Source: Oceanibacterium hippocampi (GTDB lineage Bacteria; Pseudomonadota; Alphaproteobacteria; Sneathiellales; Sneathiellaceae). From it: a DNA stretch of 64,000 bases. The translations under genes were made by a program, and so were the position numbers. The stretch covers positions 310,001-374,000 of the forward strand of contig NZ_FWFR01000003.1 in assembly GCF_900172325.1 (NCBI RefSeq), read 5' to 3'. Below the pieces are notes generated by a model. It did not search any database. It saw nothing but the letters and a program-made list of their open reading frames with translations, and was not told the DNA's origin. Positions 27,485 through 36,115 of this stretch are shown in pieces (the first letter of the stretch is position 1; every line of letters begins with the position of its first letter).

Positions 27485-28367
27485 CCGTCTGCCCGGGACG
27501 AAGATAATATTTTTCCGGCTCCTCCCGTGCCAATGCGACCCCCGATGGCGTACCGGTGATGAGGATGTCGCCGGGCTCCAGCCCCATCGACGACCAGTAT
27601 GAAATCAGCTCGGCCACCGGGAAGATCATGTCCGACGTGCTGGCGTCCTGCCGCACATCGCCGTCCACGTCCAGGACAAGCCGGAGAGATTGCGGATCGC
27701 CAACGACATCGCTGGTCGTCAGCCACGGCCCCATGGGCGCGAAGCTAGGATAGTTCTTGGCCAGGGTGATCCCGACCTGGGTTTCCATCTCCCGCCGCTG
27801 GATACCCCGCGTCGCGACATCGTTGCAGACCGCATAGCCGGCGACATGGCGCAGCGCCTCGTCGGCGGACACGTTGAGCGCGGCGGTCCCGATCACGACC
27901 GCCAGCTCGATCTCGTAGTCGATGTCGTCCAGCCCGGCGGGAATGCGGATCTCGTCGCGCGGGCCCGATAGGCTTGAGGGAAATTTCGCGAAGGCGGAGG
28001 GGAACTTCGGAATTTCCACCACCTTGCCGCGTTTCTTCCAGATCTCCTGGCCTTCCCGCACATGGTCCATGTAATTGCGGCCGACGGCGATGATCTTGCC
28101 GGGTCGCGGCACCGGGGCCATCCAGTGCCAGGCCGGCCGATCCACTGGCCGCAGATCGAGCGCCGCGCGCCGCGCGTCCAGTGCTGCCAGTTCGGCAAGA
28201 CCCTCAGGCTGCAACCAGAAACTACCGAACGGGTCGACGATCGCCGGGTCAATTTTCTGACCAATCAACTCTGCGACCTCGATCACCGGATAGAGACTGG
28301 CCTCGTCATCGGCGAAGGCGAGCACGAACCTGCCGTCCGCGACCCGGCGCAGTGTGGCTAGCTGCAT
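27435..28367 (-). CDS. Fumarylacetoacetate hydrolase family protein
   Basis: A 310-aa FAH-fold enzyme. Metal-binding acidic residues are in DIDYEIELAVVIG, with GRNYMDHV upstream and PGDILITGTPSGV downstream. Members hydrolyse or hydrate acylpyruvates and 2-oxo-dienoates from ring cleavage. It is 15 bp downstream of the cupin gene, forming an operon with it; together they could act on a ring-opened product. Confidence 0.92.
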   Translation of the reverse strand: MQLATLRRVADGRFVLAFADDEASLYPVIEVAELIGQKIDPAIVDPFGSFWLQPEGLAELAALDARRAALDLRPVDRPAWHWMAPVPRPGKIIAVGRNYMDHVREGQEIWKKRGKVVEIPKFPSAFAKFPSSLSGPRDEIRIPAGLDDIDYEIELAVVIGTAALNVSADEALRHVAGYAVCNDVATRGIQRREMETQVGITLAKNYPSFAPMGPWLTTSDVVGDPQSLRLVLDVDGDVRQDASTSDMIFPVAELISYWSSMGLEPGDILITGTPSGVALAREEPEKYYLRPGQTVTARIEGLGELRNPVR

Positions 28368-28382
28368 GTCTGGCGGCCAGAC

Positions 28383-29252
28383 CTAAAACAGGTCAAGCGG
28401 CAGACGCTCGCCTTGCGAGCTCCAGCCGACCATCAGCAGCGTTGCATCGGAGCTGGCTTCCAGGGGGCCATGGGCTTCACCGCTCGGCAGCATGAAGTAG
28501 GACAACGAGTCGTAGGCCGCACCGTTGAAAGAGAGATCGCCCTCGATCAGGAAGACTGCACGATGGCCGACAGGCGTTGCGCCCGGCAACGCCCTGCCCT
28601 TCTCGATCCGCGCCATCTTGAGGTTCGGCCCGGTGTCGAAAAAGTAGGCGAGATCCTTCGACTGAACGCCCTCGAGACCGGAATGGGGATGCCACGGAAT
28701 GCCCGAGCTGCGGAGCACCGTGTAACTGTTCATACGGGGTGTGGGATACTCGATCTTCCGACCGGTAATGACTTCCAGAATCGCTTCGTAGGCGTCGCGT
28801 TTGCGGCCGTTCGGGAAGGTATAGACCCCGTCCTCGAACACACCTTCCTGCGCCATCTTGCGCTGCGCGTCGACGACCTCTTCCGGTTCGGGATAGGGAA
28901 TACCCGACGGGCCTTCGAACTGGATATCGGCAAAGTGCAACTGCTCGCCGCTATCGACCGGCTTTATCGGTCCGTAGTAGGCGCCCTCAGGGATGTAGAG
29001 GCAGTCCCCCACGCCGTAAATTTCGGTACCGTATTTCATCTGGCCGGAAAGCACGTAGCGCACTTGCTGAAACGTGTGGCGGTGCCGCGGGGAATGATAG
29101 ATCGGCTCGGCATACAGACTGCCAACGCGCGCGCTGATGCCGCGCTGCTTGTCGAAAAAGCCCTGATACCGTTGGTTGTAGCCCGGCCGGACACCGATAT
29201 CGACCCACGGAAGATCCGCTTCCCGAACTCCGGTAGCGCCTTGAATGCCCAT
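28383..29252 (-). CDS. Cupin-domain protein, possible dioxygenase
   Basis: A 289-aa protein with a cupin motif at His53/His57/His59 (YHSPRHRHTFQQVRYVLSG). Gln occurs where the usual metal-binding Glu is expected. A weaker second cupin half lies near the C-terminus (PSGEAHGPLEA). Size and bicupin form recall gentisate-type or quercetinase-type dioxygenases, but I cannot assign a reaction. I place the start at 29252, since the promoter at 29312-29339 puts the transcription start near 29305 and leaves the longer form (29306) leaderless. Confidence 0.75.
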   Translation of the reverse strand: MGIQGATGVREADLPWVDIGVRPGYNQRYQGFFDKQRGISARVGSLYAEPIYHSPRHRHTFQQVRYVLSGQMKYGTEIYGVGDCLYIPEGAYYGPIKPVDSGEQLHFADIQFEGPSGIPYPEPEEVVDAQRKMAQEGVFEDGVYTFPNGRKRDAYEAILEVITGRKIEYPTPRMNSYTVLRSSGIPWHPHSGLEGVQSKDLAYFFDTGPNLKMARIEKGRALPGATPVGHRAVFLIEGDLSFNGAAYDSLSYFMLPSGEAHGPLEASSDATLLMVGWSSQGERLPLDLF

Positions 29253-29308
29253 CCTTGAAGATCCCTCCCGAACCGCGCCTGCGCGTGCATTTGCCTTGTT
29301 GCTCAATC

Positions 29309-29344
29309 GACATTATGATGTTGAATATCATATTGTCAATTGTT
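29309..29344 (-). promoter_or_regulatory. Promoter with inverted-repeat operator
   Basis: Minus-strand TTGACA (29334-29339), 16-nt spacer, CATAAT (29312-29317). Arms GACATTATGAT (29309-29319) and ATCATATTGTC (29327-29337) form an inverted repeat matching at 10 of 11 positions that covers both boxes. 17 of 19 bases of 29326-29344 recur at 38477-38495. Confidence 0.65.
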
Positions 29345-29387
29345 CGGCGGGGCTTCTAGACGAGGGACTTCGCTCCGGAAACCCGCC

Positions 29388-30425
29388 ATGCATTCTGCCA
29401 CCGCGTCACTCACGCTAACCTTCTTCTTTGGCGGCCTCGGCGGGTATCTGGTCAGTTCGCTTGGCGTTCCGGGTGGATGGATCATCGGTTCCATCGCCGC
29501 CACCTTCACCGCCAGCGTTCTGAAGCCCCAGGCGCCGATTCCTGCCTTTGTGCGCAGCCTCGCCATGGGCTTCGCAGGCATGATCGTTGGCGCGGCGATC
29601 AAGCTGGAGCTGCTGGTTTCGGCCGCCGTGCTGCCGTTGAGCCTTCTGGCGATGTTTCTGTTGCTCGCGCTGCTGGCCTGGCTGACCTACCTGCTGCATC
29701 GCATTTCCTGGAATGCAAGCCGCGCCACCGCCATCTCCTGTGCCTGGCCGGGTAATATCCTGCTTGCCCTGGTCGGCGCCCAGGCCATGCAGGCCGACAT
29801 GAGCCGGGTAACGGTCGTACAACTCGTCCGGGTTCTGATGCTGATGGGGCTACTGCCCCTGACAATTGGCACCTTCCACGCGGCGCCCCCTGTCCATAAC
29901 ATCACGACAAGTGTGGATCTGGCGATCGCCAGCGCTGTGACAATCGCCTGTGTCCTGCTGGCGCGGCGCATCAACCTGCTTGGCGGAGAGATGTTCTTTG
30001 CCGCGATCGCCGTCGGCGCGCTTTCCGCCGGTGGTATCCTGAATTTCGAGATCCCTTCCCCGGCGCTGGCCGGGCTGCAGGTTCTCGTCGGGAACTATAT
30101 CGGCTTGGGACTCGCGCTCTGCAAACGCGAGACATTCTTCGCTGCCCTCATCCCCTCGTTGCTCGGCGCGGTCATGGCAACAGCCATCACCCTGGCCGGC
30201 GCGTTCGCTCTTGCCGGCGTTCTAGACTATCCGGCCGCCGCGCTGGCGTTGGCCTACGCACCGGGCGGCGCAGAGGCGATGATCCTCCTGTCCGCGGTCT
30301 TCGACGTAGACCCCGGGTTCGTCGGAATACATCACACCCTGCGGTTGATCGTGCTGACCTTCAGTTTTCCGTTCATTCTACGCTACTTCGCGCGTGCCAC
30401 TCACCAGGCAACAGGCAGCCGGTAA
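29388..30425 (+). CDS. AbrB-family membrane protein (duplicated AbrB domain)
   Basis: A 345-aa inner-membrane protein with about 9-10 hydrophobic helices in two related halves. GVPGGWIIGSI in the first half and YAPGGAEAMILLSAVFDVDPGFVG near the end are typical of the AbrB/PF05145 membrane family, which includes putative transporters and regulators of ammonia monooxygenase. Not the DNA-binding AbrB. Likely transport of a pathway compound. Its 3' end overlaps the convergent P450 gene by 25 bp. Confidence 0.88.
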   Translation: MHSATASLTLTFFFGGLGGYLVSSLGVPGGWIIGSIAATFTASVLKPQAPIPAFVRSLAMGFAGMIVGAAIKLELLVSAAVLPLSLLAMFLLLALLAWLTYLLHRISWNASRATAISCAWPGNILLALVGAQAMQADMSRVTVVQLVRVLMLMGLLPLTIGTFHAAPPVHNITTSVDLAIASAVTIACVLLARRINLLGGEMFFAAIAVGALSAGGILNFEIPSPALAGLQVLVGNYIGLGLALCKRETFFAALIPSLLGAVMATAITLAGAFALAGVLDYPAAALALAYAPGGAEAMILLSAVFDVDPGFVGIHHTLRLIVLTFSFPFILRYFARATHQATGSR

Positions 30426-31624
30426 AGTCCATAAATCTGGGAATCATATTTGAAGGGCACCTCATCCAGCGGGACCGCAAGCCGCAGATTGGGGAATCTC
30501 TTGAACAGCTTCTCGAAGACGACATGCAACTCGATACGGGCCAACTGCTGCCCCAGGCAGCGATGGATTCCATAACCGAAGGTGACGTGGTGGCTTGCGT
30601 CCCGCGTAATATCGAACCTGTCCGGGTCGGGAAACTCCTCCGGGTCGCGGTTGGCGGAAGCCGAGATCGCGAAGATGCCATCGCCGGCCTCGATCTTCGA
30701 ACCGTCGACTTCGACGTCCTCCAGCGCGACCCGGCGCGGCGCGAATTGAACCGGAGTGAGGAAGCGCAGCAATTCCTCAACCGCCGAATGCACCAGGGCC
30801 GGATCCGCCTTCAGTTTCTCGAGTTCTTCCGGGTGCTCCAGCAACAGCAAAGTGCCCAGCCCGATCATGTTGGTCGTGGTGTCGTGGCCGGCGCGGAGGA
30901 TCATCGAACAAGTGTCGGCAAGCTCCTCCCGGGTCAGATGACCGGGCCGGATCTGATCCTCGATCACCCGGCTCAGCATATCGTCCGCCGGGTTCTTCTC
31001 CTTTTCAGCGATGAGCTGACGGCAATATTCGACCAGATCCCTGGCGCTTTGTGCCGCTTGCTCCGGCGACTGTCCCAGACCATGGCGCCCGGCGGCGCAC
31101 TTGGCGATATAGGTGTGGTCTTCGTAGGGCGAGCCGAAAAGGTCGCACATCACCAGCGCCGGTAGCTCGATGCCGATCGCCGCCACCAGATCGGCGGGTG
31201 GCCCCTGGTCCTCCATCCTGTCGAGCAGTCCGTCGGTCAACGCTTCGACCTTCGGCTTCAGGGCCATCATTCGCTTGGTGGTGAATTCCTTGGTGAACAT
31301 TCGACGAAAGTGGTCGTGGCGTGGGTTGTCCATGCCAACGAAGGCGCGCTCCAGCTTGTCGATAGCCTTCCGCGCCTCGGTCACGGTCGGGAAATCCTCA
31401 CGCGCGAATTCACCGCTGAAACGATCGTCAAGCAGCACCTCGCAATAGTGCTTGTAGCGGGTCAGCAGCCAGGCCTGCTGTCCATTCCATAGCTTGACCG
31501 GGGCGACCGGGCATTGTTCCCGCGCCAGCGCATACTCCTGCGGTAACTCGAACTGCTTGTCGCGATTGAAGGGGAACAAGGGCGCTCCGATCTTCGAGAA
31601 GGGGCATCCGTCATCTTCAGACAT
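30401..31624 (-). CDS. Cytochrome P450 (class I, soluble)
   Basis: A 407-aa bacterial P450. The I-helix oxygen-binding motif is AGHDTT, the K-helix has EELLRF, and the heme-binding loop is FGYGIHRCLGQQLAR with the thiolate at Cys356. It hydroxylates a substrate with electrons from the ferredoxin and reductase at 25273-26660. The ATG at 31624 has GGAG 7 nt upstream; a TTG 12 bp earlier is less likely. No membrane anchor. Confidence 0.96.
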   Translation of the reverse strand: MSEDDGCPFSKIGAPLFPFNRDKQFELPQEYALAREQCPVAPVKLWNGQQAWLLTRYKHYCEVLLDDRFSGEFAREDFPTVTEARKAIDKLERAFVGMDNPRHDHFRRMFTKEFTTKRMMALKPKVEALTDGLLDRMEDQGPPADLVAAIGIELPALVMCDLFGSPYEDHTYIAKCAAGRHGLGQSPEQAAQSARDLVEYCRQLIAEKEKNPADDMLSRVIEDQIRPGHLTREELADTCSMILRAGHDTTTNMIGLGTLLLLEHPEELEKLKADPALVHSAVEELLRFLTPVQFAPRRVALEDVEVDGSKIEAGDGIFAISASANRDPEEFPDPDRFDITRDASHHVTFGYGIHRCLGQQLARIELHVVFEKLFKRFPNLRLAVPLDEVPFKYDSQIYGLYRLPVAW

Positions 31625-31700
31625 CTCGTACTCCAATCACAGCCGACCATCCACTTTCGGCCGCTTTAGCTTCGAATTTTCTCATCAGCATGGTATTCAA

Positions 31701-31717
31701 TCACATCATGATTGTGA
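31701..31717. promoter_or_regulatory. Palindromic operator candidate upstream of P450
   Basis: TCACATCATGATTGTGA, arms TCACA/TGTGA around a 7-nt core, 77 bp upstream of the P450 start in the 178-bp gap to the next gene. Regulator unknown. Confidence 0.4.
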
Positions 31718-31802
31718 AATAATTCATCACAGTATCAATCTTCGCAACCGCTAAACCGGCGCCCAGACAGACCGAATGACGAAGTTTCACGCCCCCCGCA
31801 CG

Positions 31803-32693
31803 TCACGCCGACCCCACGGTCACCCCGGCGATTTCCTCCATCGGCAGGATCACCGAGGCGATGTCGTCATGAAGGTGACCGCGACCGGCCGCATCGACGA
31901 AACATTGCATCGCGACATTTGGAAGCAGCAGTCGCACGCCCTCCGCGCGGGCCAGCGAGATCGCGCCTTGCAGATCCTTCATGATCATTTCGAGCGTCGC
32001 GGCGGCCTTGAAGTCGCGGGGAAGAAAGTGGTTCGGCACCACGCGGTTGAGTGTCTGACTGGACGCCGAGCTGTTGCGCATCACGTCGTAGAGCGCTTCG
32101 GCATCGATTCCCGCCTTGACGCCCAGCACCATGGCCTCGGCGACAAGTGCATGGGTGGTGATCGAGATCATGTTGTTGCAAAGCTTGGCGGTCACGCCGG
32201 TGCCGGGACCACCCATGTGGAAGGTCCGCTTGCCGAAGGCATCGAAAATCGGCCGGGCGCACTCGACGGCGCCGGCCTCCCCACCGACGATGACGCTAAG
32301 CGTGCCTTCCCGGGCGGCCGTCGGGCCGCCGCTTATCGGCGCGTCGAGATAGGCGATACCCGCATCCGCCAGGCGCGCGCCGATCTCCCGCGATACCAGC
32401 GGCTCGATTGTCGCGAAGTCGATGCAGAGCGGCGGCGGGTTTTCGAGAGCGATCACGCCTTCGGCGCCGATGAAAACCTCGCGCGACTGCTCCGGAGTTA
32501 CCCGGCAGGCGCAGAAGACCTCGACGCGCCTTGCGACATCGATGAGAGATTCAGCCGGCAGCGCGCCCTTCGCGGCCAGTTCGGCGAGCGCTCCGGCATT
32601 CGTGCTGAAAACGTGCAGTTCATGGCCGGCATCGATCAACCGATGCGCCATGGGCAGGCCCATCAGGCCCACGCCGACAAACCCGATCTTCAT
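31803..32693 (-). CDS. NAD(P)-dependent beta-hydroxyacid dehydrogenase (3-hydroxyisobutyrate type)
   Basis: A 296-aa enzyme. Rossmann GFVGVGLMGLPMA at the N-terminus, DAPISGGPTAAREGTL is the substrate-binding motif, and GVTAKLCNNM carries the catalytic lysine. It oxidises 3-hydroxy acids such as 3-hydroxyisobutyrate or tartronate semialdehyde relatives. GGGAGG lies just before the ATG; an extension to 32849 runs antisense into the OYE gene and is rejected. Divergent from that OYE gene with a 43-bp gap. Confidence 0.93.
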   Translation of the reverse strand: MKIGFVGVGLMGLPMAHRLIDAGHELHVFSTNAGALAELAAKGALPAESLIDVARRVEVFCACRVTPEQSREVFIGAEGVIALENPPPLCIDFATIEPLVSREIGARLADAGIAYLDAPISGGPTAAREGTLSVIVGGEAGAVECARPIFDAFGKRTFHMGGPGTGVTAKLCNNMISITTHALVAEAMVLGVKAGIDAEALYDVMRNSSASSQTLNRVVPNHFLPRDFKAAATLEMIMKDLQGAISLARAEGVRLLLPNVAMQCFVDAAGRGHLHDDIASVILPMEEIAGVTVGSA

Positions 32694-32736
32694 GAATTCC
32701 TCCCTGTGCAATCCCTTTAGGCAAGCGAGACACACC

Positions 32737-33870
32737 ATGTCCCAGTCGTCGGTAGCCCGTCTTTTCACCCCCTTCTCGCTTGGCAACACGACCCTGCGGA
32801 ATCGCATCGCGATGGCGCCGATGACGCGCAAACGATCGCCTGGCGGCACTCCGACGGACGAAGTGGTGAACTACTATCGGCGACGCGGCGAAGGGGGAAT
32901 CGGTCTGATCTTCAGTGAAGGAACCTTCATCGACCATCCTTCTGCCCAGGCCAACGACGGCAGGGCCTATCAGAACATCCCGCACTTCTTCGGCGCGGAG
33001 GCGCTGAAGGGGTGGGAAAAAGTGGTGACGGCGGTTCAGGAAACGGGAGCCAGATTCATGCCGCAGCTTTGGCATGTCGGCGAGGTGCGCAGACTGGGCA
33101 TGCCCGGCGACCCTTCGGTGCCTGGCTACGGGCCGCGCGAGATTACCGAGGATGGCCGTGTGACGGTCAAGGCGATGGATGCGTGTGACGTCGAACACAT
33201 CGCGCTGTCCTATGCGCGTGGAGCCCGCACCGCCCGCGAGCTGGGCTGCGACGGTGTCGCCCTGCATGGCGCCCACGGCTACCTGATGGATCAGTTCCTT
33301 TGGCCGGAAAGCAACCCCCGCACCGACGACTTCGGCGGCGGGATGGCTGCACGCTCCCGCCCTGCCCGGACGGTTGTCGCGGCGATCCGGGATGCCGTGG
33401 GGCCGGACTTCCCGATCGTCTTCCGTTTCTCGCAATGGAAAATGACCGATTACGCAGCGCGTATTGCGGAAACTCCCGCCGAACTCGAGGTCCTGTTGTC
33501 GGGCCTCGTGGAAGCAGGTGTCGATGCCTTCGACGTCAGCACACGCCGGTTCTGGGAAGCCGCCTTCGACGAAAGCCCGCGGAGTCTCGCCGCCTGGACC
33601 CGGGCCCTCTCCGGCAAGCCGACAATTGCCGTCGGCAGCATCGGTCTCGATCAGCCACATCATTCCAAGTACTTCCGCGACAAGGCGCAGATCGACGCCC
33701 AGGTGGCCGATCTCGACCAGCTTCTGGAGGCGATGACTCGCGACGAGTTCGACTTGGCGTCGGTCGGGCGCGCGGTCCTCGCCGATCCGCAGTGGGCCAA
33801 TAAGGTGCGCAACGGCCGCATGGCGGACATCCGCGCCTTCGAACGCGGCGATCTCGAGACGTACAAATAG
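32737..33870 (+). CDS. NADH:flavin oxidoreductase, Old Yellow Enzyme family
   Basis: A 377-aa FMN TIM barrel. N-terminal RLFTPFSLGN and MAPMTRKRS, LWHVGEVR, and His/His substrate pair in VALHGAHGYLMDQF. The protein differs from the OYE at 9560 (His/Asn pair) and is closer to the branch annotated as 12-oxophytodienoate reductase-like. Likely reduces an enone or dienoate intermediate. Start at 32737; a longer frame overlaps the divergent dehydrogenase. Confidence 0.93.
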   Translation: MSQSSVARLFTPFSLGNTTLRNRIAMAPMTRKRSPGGTPTDEVVNYYRRRGEGGIGLIFSEGTFIDHPSAQANDGRAYQNIPHFFGAEALKGWEKVVTAVQETGARFMPQLWHVGEVRRLGMPGDPSVPGYGPREITEDGRVTVKAMDACDVEHIALSYARGARTARELGCDGVALHGAHGYLMDQFLWPESNPRTDDFGGGMAARSRPARTVVAAIRDAVGPDFPIVFRFSQWKMTDYAARIAETPAELEVLLSGLVEAGVDAFDVSTRRFWEAAFDESPRSLAAWTRALSGKPTIAVGSIGLDQPHHSKYFRDKAQIDAQVADLDQLLEAMTRDEFDLASVGRAVLADPQWANKVRNGRMADIRAFERGDLETYK

Positions 33871-33881
33871 GAAAGTCCTGA

Positions 33882-34589
33882 TCATAGAGTGTAGAGCAGT
33901 GTCTCCGCCGTCCAGATAGCCTTGACGTCCAGGACGCCGGCTGCCGCGGCCTCGTTCGCGGCCAGGACCTCACGTATTGCCACGCCGCAGGCCACGGCGT
34001 CGTCGCAGGCCAGCTCATCAACGCAGTCGCAGATCGGCGCGGGCACCGTGCCTCGGGACGTCTCCGGACGTGCGTGGTTCTGGACGTAGCCTCGGCAAAT
34101 TCCCTCATCATCAAGGCGCTGCAGCAACTTTGGTCCGAAGCTTTCCTGCCACCATTCCCGGTACGTCTGAAGAGACTGTCCGGGTCGCCTCCAGACACGC
34201 AGGAAGAGTTTGAAGGCGGCCGGCTCGCAAGGTCTGAACACTAGTTCCTCGGCGAGGATCGCGACATCCCGGACCGGCCGGGCGAAGGTTTCCGCTTCGT
34301 CCTTCTTCATCTGTGGCCCAGCCGAGCGGTCGGAAACGTGCCGCAGCCGCGTCTGCTCGCTGCGATACCAGACCATGGCCACGCCATCGCACCAGGATAC
34401 CGGCAGGGTCGCTCCCGGCACGGCCACGCTGTCGCAATGGACGTAGCGGTGAACATTTCTCCAGCGCGGCATCGACATTCCCAGCCTGGCATGCTGTCGC
34501 CATCGTTCCCGGAAGCCGGCCCTGTCGAGACCGGGTGGGCGCTCGGCAAAATAGATCAGCTTGGGATGGCCGGAGAGCTCCGGTTTCAC
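33882..34589 (-). CDS. EthD-domain protein (tandem ferredoxin-like folds)
   Basis: A 235-aa protein with two EthD-like repeats: KLIYFAERPPGLDRAGFRERW at the N-terminus and FKLFLRVWRRPG then YREWWQESFGPKLL in the middle. EthD proteins are small dimeric alpha/beta barrels needed for ether degradation together with a P450, ferredoxin and ferredoxin reductase in the eth cluster, function uncertain. All those partner types occur within 10 kb here. Start overlaps the permease stop (ATGA). Confidence 0.8.
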   Translation of the reverse strand: MKPELSGHPKLIYFAERPPGLDRAGFRERWRQHARLGMSMPRWRNVHRYVHCDSVAVPGATLPVSWCDGVAMVWYRSEQTRLRHVSDRSAGPQMKKDEAETFARPVRDVAILAEELVFRPCEPAAFKLFLRVWRRPGQSLQTYREWWQESFGPKLLQRLDDEGICRGYVQNHARPETSRGTVPAPICDCVDELACDDAVACGVAIREVLAANEAAAAGVLDVKAIWTAETLLYTL

Positions 34590-36115
34590 CGCCTGTGCAG
34601 CCGATTGTCGAGCGAGAGCAGCAGGCCGTTGATGCTGATGGCGAAGACACCGATCAGCACGGTAATCGAGATCATCATCGACACGTCGTTGACCTCGATA
34701 CCGCCCATGATCAGGTGCCCCAGCCCTCGAACAGACGCGAACATCTCGCCGATCATCACGCCCAGAAAGGTGATGGAGAAGCTCAGTCGCGTCGCCGTCA
34801 CAAGTTCGGGTATGGTTGCCGGGACGAAGATCGTCAGGAAAGTCTGCGGCAGACTCAGCCGCATTCCCTTGGCGGTCCGTATCAGCGTCGGATTGATCGA
34901 GCGGGTCGCGTTGTAGGTGATCAGCGTCATCGGGATAATGCCGTGGATTGCCCCGAAGGCAACCTTGGCGGCGAAACCCAGGCCGAAGAACAGCAGCATC
35001 ACCGGGTAGAGGGTCACCTTCGGCGTCGACTGCAACGCGACGAACATCGGCGCGAAGATCTCCCCCGCCCGCCTGTTGAAGCCAAGGAACATGCCGATGG
35101 CCGCGCCGCCGAAGATCGCGATGATCAGGGCGATACCGAGCGCGCGCAGGGTCTCCGACACGTGCCCCCAGAAACTCTCGGTCGCAAACAGGGTACGGGC
35201 GCGATCCCAGGTTTCCATCGGTGACGTGAGGGCTTCGCTGCCGACAACGTAATGCAAGCCCTGCCAGATTGCGAAAAAGCAGACCACTACCAAGGCGACT
35301 TCACCCACACGGGTCACCAGGCTTTCATCGCCGGTGATCTTGCGCGCCGTGCTGACGTTCCAGGATGCGCCAGCGGTGAATTGCGAGCGCTTTTCGAAGA
35401 TCTGCACGCCGGTGAGAAGAATGGTCACCATCAGGATGACGAAGAGCAGCAGGCCGTACATGCGCTCGCTCTCGAAGCCCTCGTAGGCAAATGCGATCGA
35501 ATAGCCGATACCGGACGTAGAGAGGATGAACTCCGAACCGATCACACCGGCCATGCCATACCCGAGGACCAGCTTGAGCCCAGTAAAGAGGTAGGGAGCG
35601 GCCGCCGGGAGCTGGATCAGCACCGCCGTTTGCAGCCGCCCCATGCGGAAGCTGCGGCCGGTCTTGGAGAGCACCGGCGGGATCCGGTCGAGACCGCTCA
35701 GTGTGTTGGTGATCATTGCCACCAAGGCATAGGCAAATCCCATGATGACGATCGAAATGTCATTCATGCCGACGATCACGATCGCCAGCGGGTAGAGCAC
35801 GAAGAACGGCAGGGCATAGTAGCTGGCGATAATCGGTTCGGTGGCACGCCGAAGCCGCGGCAGGCGGTACAGCAACAAGCCGATCAGGAAGCCCAGCACT
35901 GCGGCGAGGACAATGGCGACGAAGATATTGCGAACCGTCTTGATGGCGTGACCCCAGAACTGGGCCTCCCCCATCAGGCCGATCAGCGTGGTCACCATCT
36001 TCGAAGGCGCCGTCAGTTGCAGCGGGCTGATCACTCCGGCCCGGCAGAGCGCTTCCAGTAGCAGGACAGCCGAGACCAGGAGCGCTGTCCGGATCGTCGT
36101 CGAGCTCGCCCTCAT
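34586..36115 (-). CDS. ABC permease, two NitT/TauT-type domains fused
   Basis: A 509-aa inner-membrane protein containing two complete SsuC/TauC-like permease domains (about 1-250 and 265-509), each with an EAA-type loop (SFRMGRLQTAVLIQLPAAAP and AKGMRLSLPQTFLTIFVPA). This importer family normally uses a homodimer of one such domain, so the fusion is unusual. Flanked by ATGA overlaps with the ATPase gene upstream and the EthD gene downstream. Confidence 0.92.
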   Translation of the reverse strand: MRASSTTIRTALLVSAVLLLEALCRAGVISPLQLTAPSKMVTTLIGLMGEAQFWGHAIKTVRNIFVAIVLAAVLGFLIGLLLYRLPRLRRATEPIIASYYALPFFVLYPLAIVIVGMNDISIVIMGFAYALVAMITNTLSGLDRIPPVLSKTGRSFRMGRLQTAVLIQLPAAAPYLFTGLKLVLGYGMAGVIGSEFILSTSGIGYSIAFAYEGFESERMYGLLLFVILMVTILLTGVQIFEKRSQFTAGASWNVSTARKITGDESLVTRVGEVALVVVCFFAIWQGLHYVVGSEALTSPMETWDRARTLFATESFWGHVSETLRALGIALIIAIFGGAAIGMFLGFNRRAGEIFAPMFVALQSTPKVTLYPVMLLFFGLGFAAKVAFGAIHGIIPMTLITYNATRSINPTLIRTAKGMRLSLPQTFLTIFVPATIPELVTATRLSFSITFLGVMIGEMFASVRGLGHLIMGGIEVNDVSMMISITVLIGVFAISINGLLLSLDNRLHRR

